DNA of 64,000 bases from contig JAPYMA010000395.1 of assembly GCA_035041965.1 (NCBI GenBank), positions 60,402 through 124,401 on the forward strand. The letters run 5' to 3'. The notes under the pieces were generated by a model. That model was not told the origin of the DNA and did no database searches. It saw nothing but the letters and a program-made list of their open reading frames with translations. Position 1 is the first letter of the stretch, and every line of letters begins with the position of its first letter. A program made the position numbers and the translations under genes. Shown piece after piece: positions 15,501-27,700 of the stretch. This DNA is from Anisakis pegreffii (lineage: Eukaryota > Nematoda > Chromadorea > Rhabditida > Anisakidae).

Positions 15501-16414
15501 CTTCGAATGATTTCATTCTCCTACAATTCCATGCCAGTTTCAGATTGAAACATTCCAGTGGTAAGCAATAATGACCTCAACGATGTATTCAGTTCACTCC
15601 AAGTCTACCGTATCCCTCAACTACCAGTCAACATCCTCATTAACATTGTAATCCTTGAAAACTTCACGGTTCAGGATATTGTAGGAAACCATCAAAATGG
15701 TAGTATGCGAAACGGATTGGAAATCCTAGATGTTCAACGCCATACACATTTCGCTTGATTTGCGCTCAAGTGTCAAGCTATCGTTAATCTCTCGTTAAGT
15801 TGTGCTTGAACAGGCATTTTTTAGAAACTTTCGTTGGGCTCATCCATTCCTATTAAGATTATTTCCTATAACGTCAAAATTTTAGTGTCCTAATTGCATC
15901 CATTGACGTATTTCACCGCTATGCGACTCCCATTTTCAAATGGATGCTTGGTATGCAGCCCATCTTGTGCAGTCGTGATAAAATGTGCGATCGTTCACCT
16001 TGTTCACTTCGACATCATCATTCCATGGTATCCTGACAGTGTGTGAACCTTCTGCGACTGTGTTCTTGTGCGTAGACAGCAAGCAATTGGATCATTCGAT
16101 TCACTCGATGTTCCCCAAGTGAGATATTGAAGACAACAAATTGAGCTGACTGACTCTGGCATGAACTAGCCGAACCGCACTTGTTCGTTTCAAGTCTGTG
16201 CGGGTGGTTCGGACTAGCACAACTGCTGTGGGCTCTTTGCAAGTTCACATCATGCCAGCGTCTAAATATGAAATAGTCGATGCATACTTGGATGGATGAT
16301 GCGATACGATATTAAGTTTAGTTCAAATGAAGTTCGCTGTTCCATTTATTTTGGTTGTCCAGTTGAAAGTGGAGCAGTAGTAGTAATCTAATTCAAAAAT
16401 ACGTTGTGAATGAG
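9540..16414. other. Gene-poor interval
   Basis: Nothing supportable found. The open frames here (up to about 106 codons, for example 10748-11068 and 12091-12408) are not bounded by coherent splice sites and match no family I know. Confidence 0.55.
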
Positions 16415-16422
16415 TATAAAAA
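16415..16422 (+). promoter_or_regulatory. TATA-like box
   Basis: GAGTATAAAAAGCAGC is followed about 30 bases later by CGACACGACACTAGTG. The match to a TATA box is good, but no secure gene begins downstream. Confidence 0.3.
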
Positions 16423-16999
16423 GCAGCTGACTCGTTCGACACGACACTAGTGTACACACATACTAGTTAGTGATGTTTCGATTCCAGTCAAACTGTTCCT
16501 AAGGTGTTCTGTTTCTGTTGTATTGCAAGGGATACAACAGATTAGTTCCAGAAAATGGACGCAAAGAACAGAACGGAACAGAACAACTGAAGGTCGGAGT
16601 GAAACGAATAGAACAGCTATCCAAATGAGTGGAACACAAATAGCCCTAATGTGAATGTATGTAAACGTGAGCATCCGATAAAGGTGTTTGGGTGAGTACT
16701 CATTGATGAATGTTGATTGACTAAAGCAACAGCAAATATTTTAGCCTAAACAATATTGTTAAGCACCACGGATGTGATATGCAGTCAGTGGTTATCTGCT
16801 CATTCATTCGAATTACGTGAGATTAGAACACCTTGCATTGAGCAAATCTGATTTAGTAAGTGTGTATGTGATACCGATACGCTTATGAAAGTGTTGACGA
16901 CAATAAACACTTCAATGGTGATCATCATGGTGCTCTCGATATCATCTTAAGTCACCAGTAGTGTGACGTTAGCGTTGAACACTGACTGGGTGAGGTGGA

Positions 17000-17143
17000 A
17001 TGTTCCATTCAGATGGAATTAGTAGTAATGGTGATGAAACATGTATTATTATTAATAATATTAATGATAATAACAGTAATGGTAATCAAGATTCCGACAG
17101 TGAAAAACTGCAAAGTGGTGGCGAATTCCGTCCCAACCAGTAG
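17000..17143 (+). other. Short Asn/Asp/Ser-rich ORF, 47 codons
   Basis: It starts MFHSDGISSNGDETC, continues with an Asn-rich stretch (NNINDNNSNGNQ) and DSDSEKLQSGGEF, then stops. Such acidic, Asn-rich starts are common at the N-termini of regulators. A TATA-like box lies 580 bases upstream and GGTAAT inside could be a donor. It may be a first exon or chance translation of an AT-repeat tract. Confidence 0.25.
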
Positions 17144-18729
17144 ATTGACGTTCGTACAACGGAGATCATTATGTGAGGAGCTGATAGTGTAACGAAAAGA
17201 AATTAATCATAATATTCTATTGAAAAGGGAAGTAGCGATCATCTCAGCTAGAGAAACAGCTCTGGGCGGCACTATATCTGAACGGTCGTATTTAAGAAAA
17301 CACTGTAGAGCAATAGAACCGAAATTGTGACTGGAGGTAATTTGTTTTGTGCTGCGAGCAGATGTTTCACTGCAGTATTATCGAGCGCGTTACATTGTTA
17401 TGACATCTGCTTCAAGCAGAATCCAGAATACGAAATACATTTTTTGATGAGTGCAGTCAAAAATTCTCAAGATCTCATTCCAGCCATCATGCATTTTGTG
17501 CCTGAAAACTGCTGATATTGACAGTCACAATAGTTTGTAAGCATATTATGATTTGTCAATGGTGAATGGTAAAAGTGTATGATTCAGCTGTCGAGTTGAT
17601 GCCGATGATGATAGTAAAGGTTTATGATGAAACGAATAAAACAACAGTGCAAAAGTATCAAGCACATTTGCATGATATGCTAATTTTAACGCAAATAACT
17701 AAAAACTGTGACTTCGCTGACAGTCGTTGTCACTGACGTCGGTCAGTGGATTGCACCAACAGTTAAAGCACTCGTGATTTGTTGTTAATCTTTCAATAAA
17801 CACTGAAAATGTTTCGAACGCATTCCATGACTAAAGAGATCACGAATCGAGAGTGTCTTCGCTGGTCTCGTGTCAATGTTTAAAAATCTTTTTGCGTTTC
17901 ATTTTTTTTTATTAGTTGGAGCTTGTTCCTGTGAAGATGAGTGCTACTGTCCTTTGTACGCCTACTTCCATAAATAATTGTTACTGATCACTTCAGTGAA
18001 TACTCGTCGTTTAATGGACTGCTTCCGTAACACTGACGTAAGATAGTGAAACATGTTTCCGTTAAGGAATAGAAAAAGCGGTTTTTCCTTTCCACTGGTA
18101 TTGAATAGATATAGATCTGCATAATGATAAACTCCAGCGAATATCCTATTGTACCGTTGAATAAAGTGAGATTTCTTGGAATTATTTGGCGAATCATTGC
18201 GTGAAAGGATCCACTGAAATAAGGAGGAACAAGTTACTAATTAGTCACAAGTGATTTCTTAGCAAACGTTTAATTCTCATGTCCAAACCATCCCAATTGT
18301 TCGACAACGAAGTGTCATTTAATTGAAGAACCTTGAATGACGTCAATTTTGAACTTAATCTACCCACAAATTTTGATCTGTTACTCATTTGAGGTTCTAT
18401 TTCCTCTTTTTCGTCTGTGTTCCATCCGAGTCACCCTTAGCAGTTCCTTTCATTTTTCGCTGTTGTTTCATCATCCAGCGAAACCATTAAGCAGTAGTGC
18501 TAACGGAACTGAAACTGAACGCATTTCATTAGCTGTCAACGATGCCTTGCATTCATTTCAATCCTGTCTGATAAAATATTCAGTCCATACCGAGAAATAC
18601 GTTCTGTTGTTCCACACTGATCGGCTGTCATTGAACATGCCACAAAAAGTTTCTTATATGAAAATGTCTGCTGTTGTATAATATATGTGGTTATGAAATC
18701 GGCTAAATTCACTCACATCAGTACAAGGT

Positions 18730-18749
18730 ATCATCATCATCATCATCAT
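18730..18749 (+). repeat. (ATC)n microsatellite
   Basis: Six ATC units plus two bases in non-coding sequence. Confidence 0.9.
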
Positions 18750-20143
18750 GTTGAGAGTGCAGCTAAACAATCCCATCAAATAAAGTTTGGTAACAAATAT
18801 TTTGAACGACGAATTTTAGAGTTCTTTTTTTTTTTCTTCAATTGTTTTAATGAGATGCGCACAATAGTGTGCATATTTGTCTATATCGTAAAAGTACAAC
18901 GTTTACATAGAAATATTACATTTAAAATATCATTTCACATTAATTCAATATGTTGAATGCGATTTTTTTTTTTGGTTAAAATTCATCAAATGTTAACAAA
19001 AGAAAAATGAGCATTGCCTGCCTGCTCACCATTGTCAGTTCATTAGCATGGTGTATAGGCATTTGTTCCCGATTCGCTTCCATCTGCGCGCTACAGTATT
19101 CGCGTTTGTTAACCTTTTGAAACAGTCGTTACCCTTTTATGTTTAAGTTTGGGTTCGATTGACCTTTGTGAATAAGTTCTACTTCTCTCTCCGTCTGGAT
19201 GACAACACAAAGCGACAACATTAGCTGTACACGGCTAATGCAACGAAAATACTCCTGGTAACCAATGATGACGCAAGGTTTTGCCGTCATCAGGTAGCAG
19301 CCGATTAGGCACAGTGCAAATGTGTCATGCCACGTATGTATGTCATTTGAGGCGATGTTTCCATTGTTTTAGTGTCAGTTGATGTAATTTTTGAAGTGTC
19401 ATAGGTGGTGAAAATCCGAATGCAGAAGATTTAACGGATGCATCGGAGTGGTACTGATCACATAAACCACGATCGAGCAATTTGTGTTCGAAGGACGTGA
19501 TGACTCCAGCATTAACAAATGTGCCCCGTAGAAATTGTCTAAATCAGCGCTCTTAATGATCCCAGCTTTTTCACGTTTTCCACAATGGGTGAATGAAATT
19601 GCACTGCCAATTCCTAGATGCTTCTGCTTCATTCAGTTTGTAGGGTTCTTCTTCAGCAGCAGCATTTTTCTGCTGCGTTCATTTTCGTGGTTTCTTCTAT
19701 GACCATAATTGACTTACTAATGAACCATTCGCGGTTAGTGTGTGCACACAGTGCAAATGTTTTTGTGAAAATGATCCCGATGACTCAGCAAAGTCGTCTG
19801 ACATCACTTATTCCACGACCACTGGTTGGCTGACTCCATATATTTGGAAAATATTGCGCTTATTGTTAGCATAATCTCAGAGACATTCACTTGCCATTTT
19901 TTCACGATTTCGTAACTGACTGCATACCTCTCGAAACGATTGCAAATTGATGATTGTAATTGTGAAACTTTCATCTGATGCAGAAAATCTCATCGATGAT
20001 TGCTGCCCAATTCCCGACTTTGTAGCTCGACTCAATTATTTTCAGACATCAATATCTTTTGTTTCCACCTCTCGACATTCACATATGTTCAAGTAAAGCT
20101 GCTATTTACAGCAATCGTTGTAATGTTCGATTGAATTGTTCAG

Positions 20144-20240
20144 GTTTCGCAAAGAAGCCATCGAGCAGCTGAAGCATTTTGAGGAGGAGAGAAACAAGCG
20201 GACAATTGCGCATGTGACTAACGTAGATGGAACGACATGA
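20144..20240 (+). other. Candidate terminal exon, coiled-coil-like
   Basis: AATTGTTCAG ends at 20143; the following frame reads FRKEAIEQLKHFEEERNKR and then TIAHVTNVDGTT before TGA. It is charged and heptad-like and clearly more GC-rich than its flanks. It could be the last exon of an unrecognised plus-strand gene between about 16.4 and 20.2 kb. No upstream exon could be joined with confidence. Confidence 0.3.
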
Positions 20241-20503
20241 AAACGCATTACTGCACTACTGCTTGTTCGAATAGTCAAGTAGTTGCAAGTGAGAACAAGT
20301 TGTTGCATAAAGCATGAGGACGCGCAAACCGATGGCGCTTATTCATTAATTTTCAAAGGAGAAACTGACGACAGCATGTGCTCTGTGTCGTGCCGTCAGC
20401 TGAACTCTCGCTATTGAAATTGTCACAACTTTAGCATCAACAACACCTCACTCCTGTGTTCACTCAATTTTTGCCACAGACATCCGAATGATTCTTGATA
20501 TGT

Positions 20504-20524
20504 TGCTGCTGCTGCTGCTGCTGC
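20504..20524 (+). repeat. (TGC)7 microsatellite
   Basis: Seven perfect TGC units. Not part of a recognised reading frame. Confidence 0.95.
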
Positions 20525-21700
20525 TTTTCCATGTTTCGCACCATGTGATATGTCCAAGTTTCTGTCTTCATCACCTAATTGACTTTCAGCCGATACAATG
20601 CGCGCTGTGCTGAAATAGCAAATGAAGAGTGCCTACTACATCGAAATGCCCGCTCACCATTGATTCTCCGTATCAACAGAGTTCATTCGAATTACTGCAT
20701 AGCCAAAGAGCTTGTCAGCAGTTGAGCTGCTGTTTCATCCCGACATGCTGAATGTTTTTCAAGCATTCAGTTAGGTTTACTGAGAGAGACAGCGAATGGT
20801 ATTGGATCTCTCATCCGTTCAAGTGCAACGGATTGTGATGTTTGATAGGTGAACTACTATAAAACATGTTCGTGATGATCAGCTGCCGATGTAGTACTTG
20901 TTAACATCCATTATGAAAAACAGCAAGTGATGCGCTGAAGCAATGATGCAACGAAAAATATCGGCACAATCTGAATGCAGTCAATTTGTTGAGCCGCAAT
21001 GCTACTCTATAGCCGCAATATCAATATGCGTTTCAAATTCACAATCGAACGTCACTGCTACTGTCGTATCTCTCGACATGTGAATTTATAACTTGGGTTC
21101 ACTAACTTGTCTCATTCAGGATTAATGTGTGTTTGGTATGGGATCGTTCTGCGAGTTACACCAGTGCGATGACTGTCATGATGAAGAGTGTTTTGCTGGC
21201 TGTATACCATCATGGGTTGTTTGGGATGATTTGGGCTTATAGTTAGTGACTGATGCATGCAGCGCCCAACTACGGCAAACAAAACTGACGAACACTGAAC
21301 AGCAAGCTAATTCTAAGCGGAGAACATAATAGAATTGATTTTTGCAGTCAATCTTTCAACATCAACAAGTTGCAACAATTCAACATGTCAACAGCGATTT
21401 ATCAGAATAATGCATAGCGTGAAATTCACATTGTAAATACTCACCGTGAAATGTTCACGATATTTTTCTTGATTCGTTGCCATTCTCACAATTCGCCGCG
21501 CTCCCATCGATAGGTGCTTGTTGATGCGCTGAATTCGGCAGATTCCTTTGGAGTGTTTTCGAACATTTTCATTCGCAATACTGGGTTCATTTCAGGGGAA
21601 ATAACGGATGCTACTCATCATTCATGCAGATCACTTGTAACTTCAGGCACTCGCCAGATGTCACTTCGACGATTCTGACATAATGTTTGATCAGCGGTAT

Positions 21701-21726
21701 TTGTTGTATAAAGGGGTTGTATAAAG
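21701..21726 (+). promoter_or_regulatory. Duplicated TATA-like motif upstream of the DM gene
   Basis: The string GTTGTATAAAGG occurs twice, 13 bases apart, with TATAAAG at 21707-21713 and 21720-21726. It lies 47-66 bases before the proposed first start codon and 45 bases before a TTTCAG acceptor. A core-promoter role is inferred from position only. Confidence 0.35.
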
Positions 21727-21765
21727 GAGTCCGCATTGCCGGTTTCCTGCCATTTTAACGTTTAA

Positions 21766-21772
21766 TTTCAGA
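21766..21772 (+). promoter_or_regulatory. Possible spliced-leader acceptor of the DM gene
   Basis: AATTTCAG is followed after a single base by the ATG at 21773. Nematode mRNAs often receive a spliced leader at such acceptors, leaving very short 5' leaders. It could instead be an ordinary acceptor of a non-coding first intron. Confidence 0.4.
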
Positions 21773-24700
21773 ATGTTTGAAGGCCAGATTATATTGGTAA
21801 TAAATGAGCAGTTGAATGAGTTTGATAAGTCTTTAAGTGAGTCTTTCCATTGTTATTCAAGCGACCCACCTCGAAGATCATAGCCTTGCAAATATTCTAA
21901 CCGTCGATCAGTTGCCGACTCCATACATTAATTTATCCTCTTGAGTTGGTCTGAACATAGTCTCATCAGTTCGCTTGAAAAGATAGTCTCACCAAGGGAT
22001 ATCCGAAACATAGCACTTCGAGGTCCCGAGCCATATGTCGCTCTCTTGCCTAAATTTTCCTCGGATCCTTCGCATCCATCTGGAATGATTAATAGATTAT
22101 GTTGCGAGAATGGCGATGAAATCTCGTGCTCATAATTAAGCAGGATGCTACGATACTGAACTGAATATGCATTTTTGGAGAGCGGTTTTTGCGCTCAAAA
22201 TAGAACTTTAGTGACATGCTCCAGTAGTTGTCAGTTGAATGCGTTTTTCATTTTCGAAAGCCACTTCATTATGATCGTAATCCGCTCAAGAAGCGTGCTC
22301 TATGCCGTTTCTGTTATCGTTGTCCTTTGTGTTATTTTGCACTCTGACGGATACTCACCGAACAACATACTGTACTAGCAATCATGCGATGTGCTCAGTA
22401 ATTTCAAAACGTTCAAACGAGACTGTATGCATAGCAGTAGTTTGTATGACCATTGCATCATAAGAACATTCATATGTGCCTAATGCAAATCCGTTAATTT
22501 CAACGATTGTTCACGCATTCAGCTTCATTATCATCACAATATAATGGCCAGTTTCACAATTCCCAGCCAGTCCATTAACTTTAATTTCGTCGATTTTTTC
22601 TTGACTTGAAAATGACTGAATGCTTCGACAAAATTCACGATTTATAGGTTAACCGACGATTGTTGTTTCGTTGAATTGCGTGCAAGGCTTTCAATTATGG
22701 TTTCAATGAAATTGCAAATGGATTCCCAAGTTGCAATGATGAATTAATGAAGATCTTCAAGAAATTCTATTGAGAAGCATGCTAATTGCCCACCAGCACA
22801 AACGTTCCATTCTCAACACACGTTCACTCTAATGAAATCGCTAAGTGCATTTGAAGGTCGCTAAAAAGCCTTCTAAGAGCAGTGCAACACTATAAATGAG
22901 ACTTCAGTAATTACCTCAAAACGCTATCGTTTCCACATTCTCACGACGTCGAGTCTAAATGTTATGCCGTGTAATCGCTACGATTCGCTGAACTCGCTGA
23001 ATAATTTTTGACGATTCGAATTTCTAAACAATCGCTCACTTTTCAGGAGTTACTTTCGCCGAACAGCGTGATTTTATAAGCTAAAGCAAATTTATCCGAC
23101 GGGAGCATCCTCGTCACCCACTAAACATCCTTCTTTCATAATGATGAGGTTTGTGATGGTTTTGAAACCTTTTCACCTATGAACTTCATTTATGATCAGT
23201 AATTTTTTGTGATTGGTCTCAAAATGCGAAATGTTTTGATAACATTCGAGCATGTGCTGATCAACGAAACAAATATCTCGTCTAGCGTGTAGACATTTTT
23301 GCTATAATTCATTTTCACCTAACCATGCGTCAACTTCAGGTTCGATACCTTCAACACATTGGCGGCATTGAATGCTGTAGCCGTAAGCGCGGCCGGTGTC
23401 GACAAAATTGGTTTGTTTTCGAAATATCGCATGCACGTTTTCAAATCCTCTTCCATCACATCTAATCCAAGTGATCGTTTCGTACTGTTTATCAGATTTT
23501 TGCGGTGAATACATCTAGTAGAATTGCTGGATCGCTTACATTGAGTCGCAACCAACCGATACAAAATCGCCACTTAAAACGTAAAAATATCTGTCCAGAT
23601 TTGATTAGTAGCTGAACTAATCTCATTCAATTCATAAACTTTCATTAACACAATTCAGTCGCAAATGTCATTGCCGCAATCATGTTTGCACTTTCAGTGA
23701 ATCTGTATACTCAATAGTTTGTTTTTTTTTTGGGGGTGGGGGAGGGGGTTACATCGAAAAGTTTTCATTGGTCTGGATCCATTTATGTTGACAGTATGAA
23801 CGCTGAAAAATTCATTTCGTACACCTGTTCGCATAAAAAAAGGATGTTCCTGTAACATTCTGGAGATGGTTTTTTCATATCTTGTCGACAGCAATTCTTC
23901 ATAAAATATTCTGATTTCATCTGACTATGAGTATAATTCGATTATGCATGTATGTAGAAATGCAGGAAATCGAAGAAAATTGAATTTGCAAAATTGGTGT
24001 GATTTTGCATTGACGATTGATAGGAAATGAACGAGAAATGTTTGAAGACAACAGAAAACACATCTTGAGGAATAGAGATCTTCGGCGCTTATTTTGCCAG
24101 TTGAACTAGATTAGAATGTGAGAACCTTGTCGGGTGATCTGTAGATAGAATGTTGACAATTTTGGTATACGCAAAAGCTTACGAAATAGAGTAAGCAGAA
24201 AATCAAAGGTATATTCCGTGTTGCGAAGGACGCTCACGGCATCAGTAACTGAACCAGTTGGTTGATCTTTCTAAAACGTTCAGTTTGAGTTCAGTCACTA
24301 ATGATGTTTCAGAAGTGACCGGTAACAAACGGGTGTACTACTGTCAACGATGTTTGAATCATAATCGTTTGGAGCCACGCAAGAATCATAAATGTGAATG
24401 CCTCTACGCAACGTGTACATGCAACAAGTGTATTCTGGTTGAGAAACGGCGAGTGTTGAACACACAATTGCACGAACTCGAGGAGGTTGTGGACAGTGAA
24501 ATGCAAGCCGAAATCGAAGAACAACTCAACCCGAGTGGAAGTCGAGTGAAAGGAGGTGAGCTCTACCTTGCATTGTCCTAGAATTCCTTGCAGAGTATGG
24601 TTATTTGCACACACGTTCAGATAACTGATAGTTGTCAAAAGCACTATAACTAGGCGACCTCCACGATTTGATGGTTTCGAACTGCAGAAAAATTCGTTTC

Positions 24701-27700
24701 ACTCTCGCCAGATATTCGTTAATTTATTACTTCTAACAGCCTATTGTAACTCCTATGATGCATGATACATCTCAGCTCTTCATCATACTAATCATCTAGA
24801 GCTTGCACATAACGGCGATTGTTTCTTGCCATATAATGACGGAGCAGTTCCTTCGTGTATTTCTGATATCAGATATTCCAGTTTGTCGTTTCACACACAA
24901 AAAAGTTTCCTTGCAATATGCTGATTTCAGTGATTGCTCAGAATTCGCGACACTCTTAACATCCAATTGTTAGACTATTAGATGAAATGTAGCGTTATTG
25001 AGTATCATTCCCGCAAATGCGTTAGAGTAAATTTTGCTCGCATGCTGATCAAATAATTCATTGAATATCATCAAAGATTCATCGCTATAACTGAGAGTGC
25101 ACCATGATTGGAGTGGTGAAAGCTTCGAGCAAGCACATCAGCAAACGCCACTAAGTCGTAGAGGAGCACTGAATGTGTGCTCAAACTGATGTTGCTTATC
25201 CGTTATGGAATATTTATAAATCGCTTCCGAACAATTTACCAGAGGCACAGCTGCGTATTGATTCAACTGTATTGGATGTGTTTGTTTTGAAGCTAAAAAT
25301 ATATTCATGTTTGATCATGGCAATGACTAAAAATTAGCGCAAGTAAGCTCGGAATGTCGAATGCTTTCAAACTTCGAACTCTGCTTAGTGACTCTTTCAT
25401 CCGTGTAACATTTAGTTTTAATTGCACCTGTTCGCAAAATATTTAATTCTGTTTCTTTTTTGAAGAAGTATTAACCACATCAAGTTGTTTCAATCATACA
25501 TTACGCAATCGCTATGGACATTAGCTGAACGAAACGGTGCACTCTTCACCAGCATTGCATCTGAATCAATTTGTTCATTAGCTTATCGTCGTCGTAAATT
25601 GCATTGATTCATGCTCATCTAATGCTCGTCTCCTTAGATGAGTGCTGAATGATTTTGTGTTACGACAACCTTTTGGGGACTGATTCTGATTGATCTGAAC
25701 GTCGGCTGGCATTCAGCATTGTCAGCAATGAGCAGCGTACTAAGCAAGAACTGAATATTTTGTACTTTTGAGTGAAACTCACGAATAAATTAGTATTATA
25801 CATCGGAGCATGGGTACATTTTTAGTTCATTCAGCAGCCACAAGCAGCATTTATTTCGAGCCACTCGATTGACTTTCTCATTTCAAACGCATTCATTAGA
25901 GTGTTATTGAATTACGCCGCACCGCATGCAACAAGTGGGATGAGTAAGTGGATAGACGACTACAAATAACATTTCTGAAACTGTTCTCGTTATGTACAAC
26001 CGACTAATGTGCTTGTTGCTTTCGATGCAGTTGAACATGAAAGCATTGCAAGACTTCATGTGAACGTTAGCACTTTCCTTGCTGAATCTTTGACTGATTC
26101 AAAAACGTTTCGCTACGGCTATCTACCATTGTAAAATGAACGATAATAATGAAAGCAGAATTTCGAAACGCCAAACTACTGTATGCGCTGCAATGAAGCG
26201 TTAATGCGAATGTTTTGTTAAAGTATAAGCTCCACAATCACGCAAGAGCACGTGCAAAGGACACATACATTTTTTAGCACTTATGAATTTCCATGCAAAA
26301 TTATTTTAGTCGTTTTTTTGGGAAATGCGTGTGAGAAGTGAATTAAGAATGTTCGAATGATTAGGTTAGCTTACAAAACATGGCATTCTTAGTTTTCCAT
26401 GTTTCGCTGTCCTCTATATCTGTTTGCCGCTGACGATATTTTGTCCTTTGAGTGCTTGGTTTCATATCGAAAATTGCAATCGCTGTTGAGGTTGCATGTT
26501 TGGTAAAGTTACGGTGGAGCTGGGTGATAAGTAACTTAGTGATCTGGGTACTTTGTTTAGGGCTAGCAAGATGATGCATTTCGAGAGTTTCGATTGTGTC
26601 CGTTTCCTAATAAATCCCGACTAAGTTGATCTAGGAGATTATGCGTTCGCTGTCGAATTCAGTCGTTGTTTCAGCCAGCAATCATCGCTCAAAACGAACA
26701 TACTCAAGTAGATGAGCCGTGTGCAAATTTCTGCAAATGAATGCACGCACGATTTTGCATGGCGTAGAAGTTTATGCGAGAAAGTCTCTCTTTCTGAGTT
26801 TATATCCATCAATGTTTTATGAGATTCGGTTTGCGATTGTCGAATTCGTTTGAATCCGGATGATTTGATAGATAATTTACGACGACAACTTGTGATTTAG
26901 CCGCTGTGACTTGCCCACAGAAATTGCAAGAAAAGCATTTCGTCGCATTCGTCATAATTTTTAGCTGCTGAATTTTTTCAACAACAAATTTCATAGTCAG
27001 CTAAAGTGCGTTGAAAGTGTGCACGCAAGAAAGGTTTGCAAATGAGTGATGATTATTCGAGTGATTACGAGTGTTCATCAGCGATAACAAGTGAGTGGTT
27101 ACGTAGAGAGAGTGAGAGGTCCCTTGAAATTCGCTGAGGCATATCTGCCTGAACACATCGGAATGATCCAACTTCTTGAGTGCAATACGAATTCAGAAAT
27201 CATTTCATTTCATGAGTGCAAATCACCTCAAGTACAAGTGCATTAAACTATCAGATGTCCACTCTTATTTCAGATAACATTTAGACGCAACAACTGTCGC
27301 AATTCTTCCCATCAAACTCGCACAATTTATCACTCGAAAGCACGCAACAGCATTCAGTTCAGAAATCGCTTCATATTTGATAAGCCAAAAGCGAAGTGCA
27401 ATTAAGACCCCTGGTCAGCACAAGATTATGCCTCAAAAATAGTTATGCCTCTCAATTGGCACTACTCTTTCCTTAGCATCCCATTTAATCAACGAATCAC
27501 ATCTCTAAAAAATCAGTTCAGGACTTCAATGAGACCATTGAAGTGCTTTCAACCATGGGATATCTGTGTTAGTTCATAATCGAATGACAACGATCAAAGT
27601 ATCTGAATGTGACATTCGATCACGAAGTTGTCATTCCATACGAGGTTCACATTGAATGAGCGTATTCCGAAAGGATTATCATCGTGGATTTGCTCGACGC

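Larger units (their letters stand above)
17144..21700. other. Interval upstream of the DM gene
   Basis: No secure gene. It contains the candidate exon at 20144-20240, a short frame ending MSAVKNSQDLIPAIM near 17.5 kb and two trinucleotide runs. It may hold regulatory sequence of the DM gene. Confidence 0.5.
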
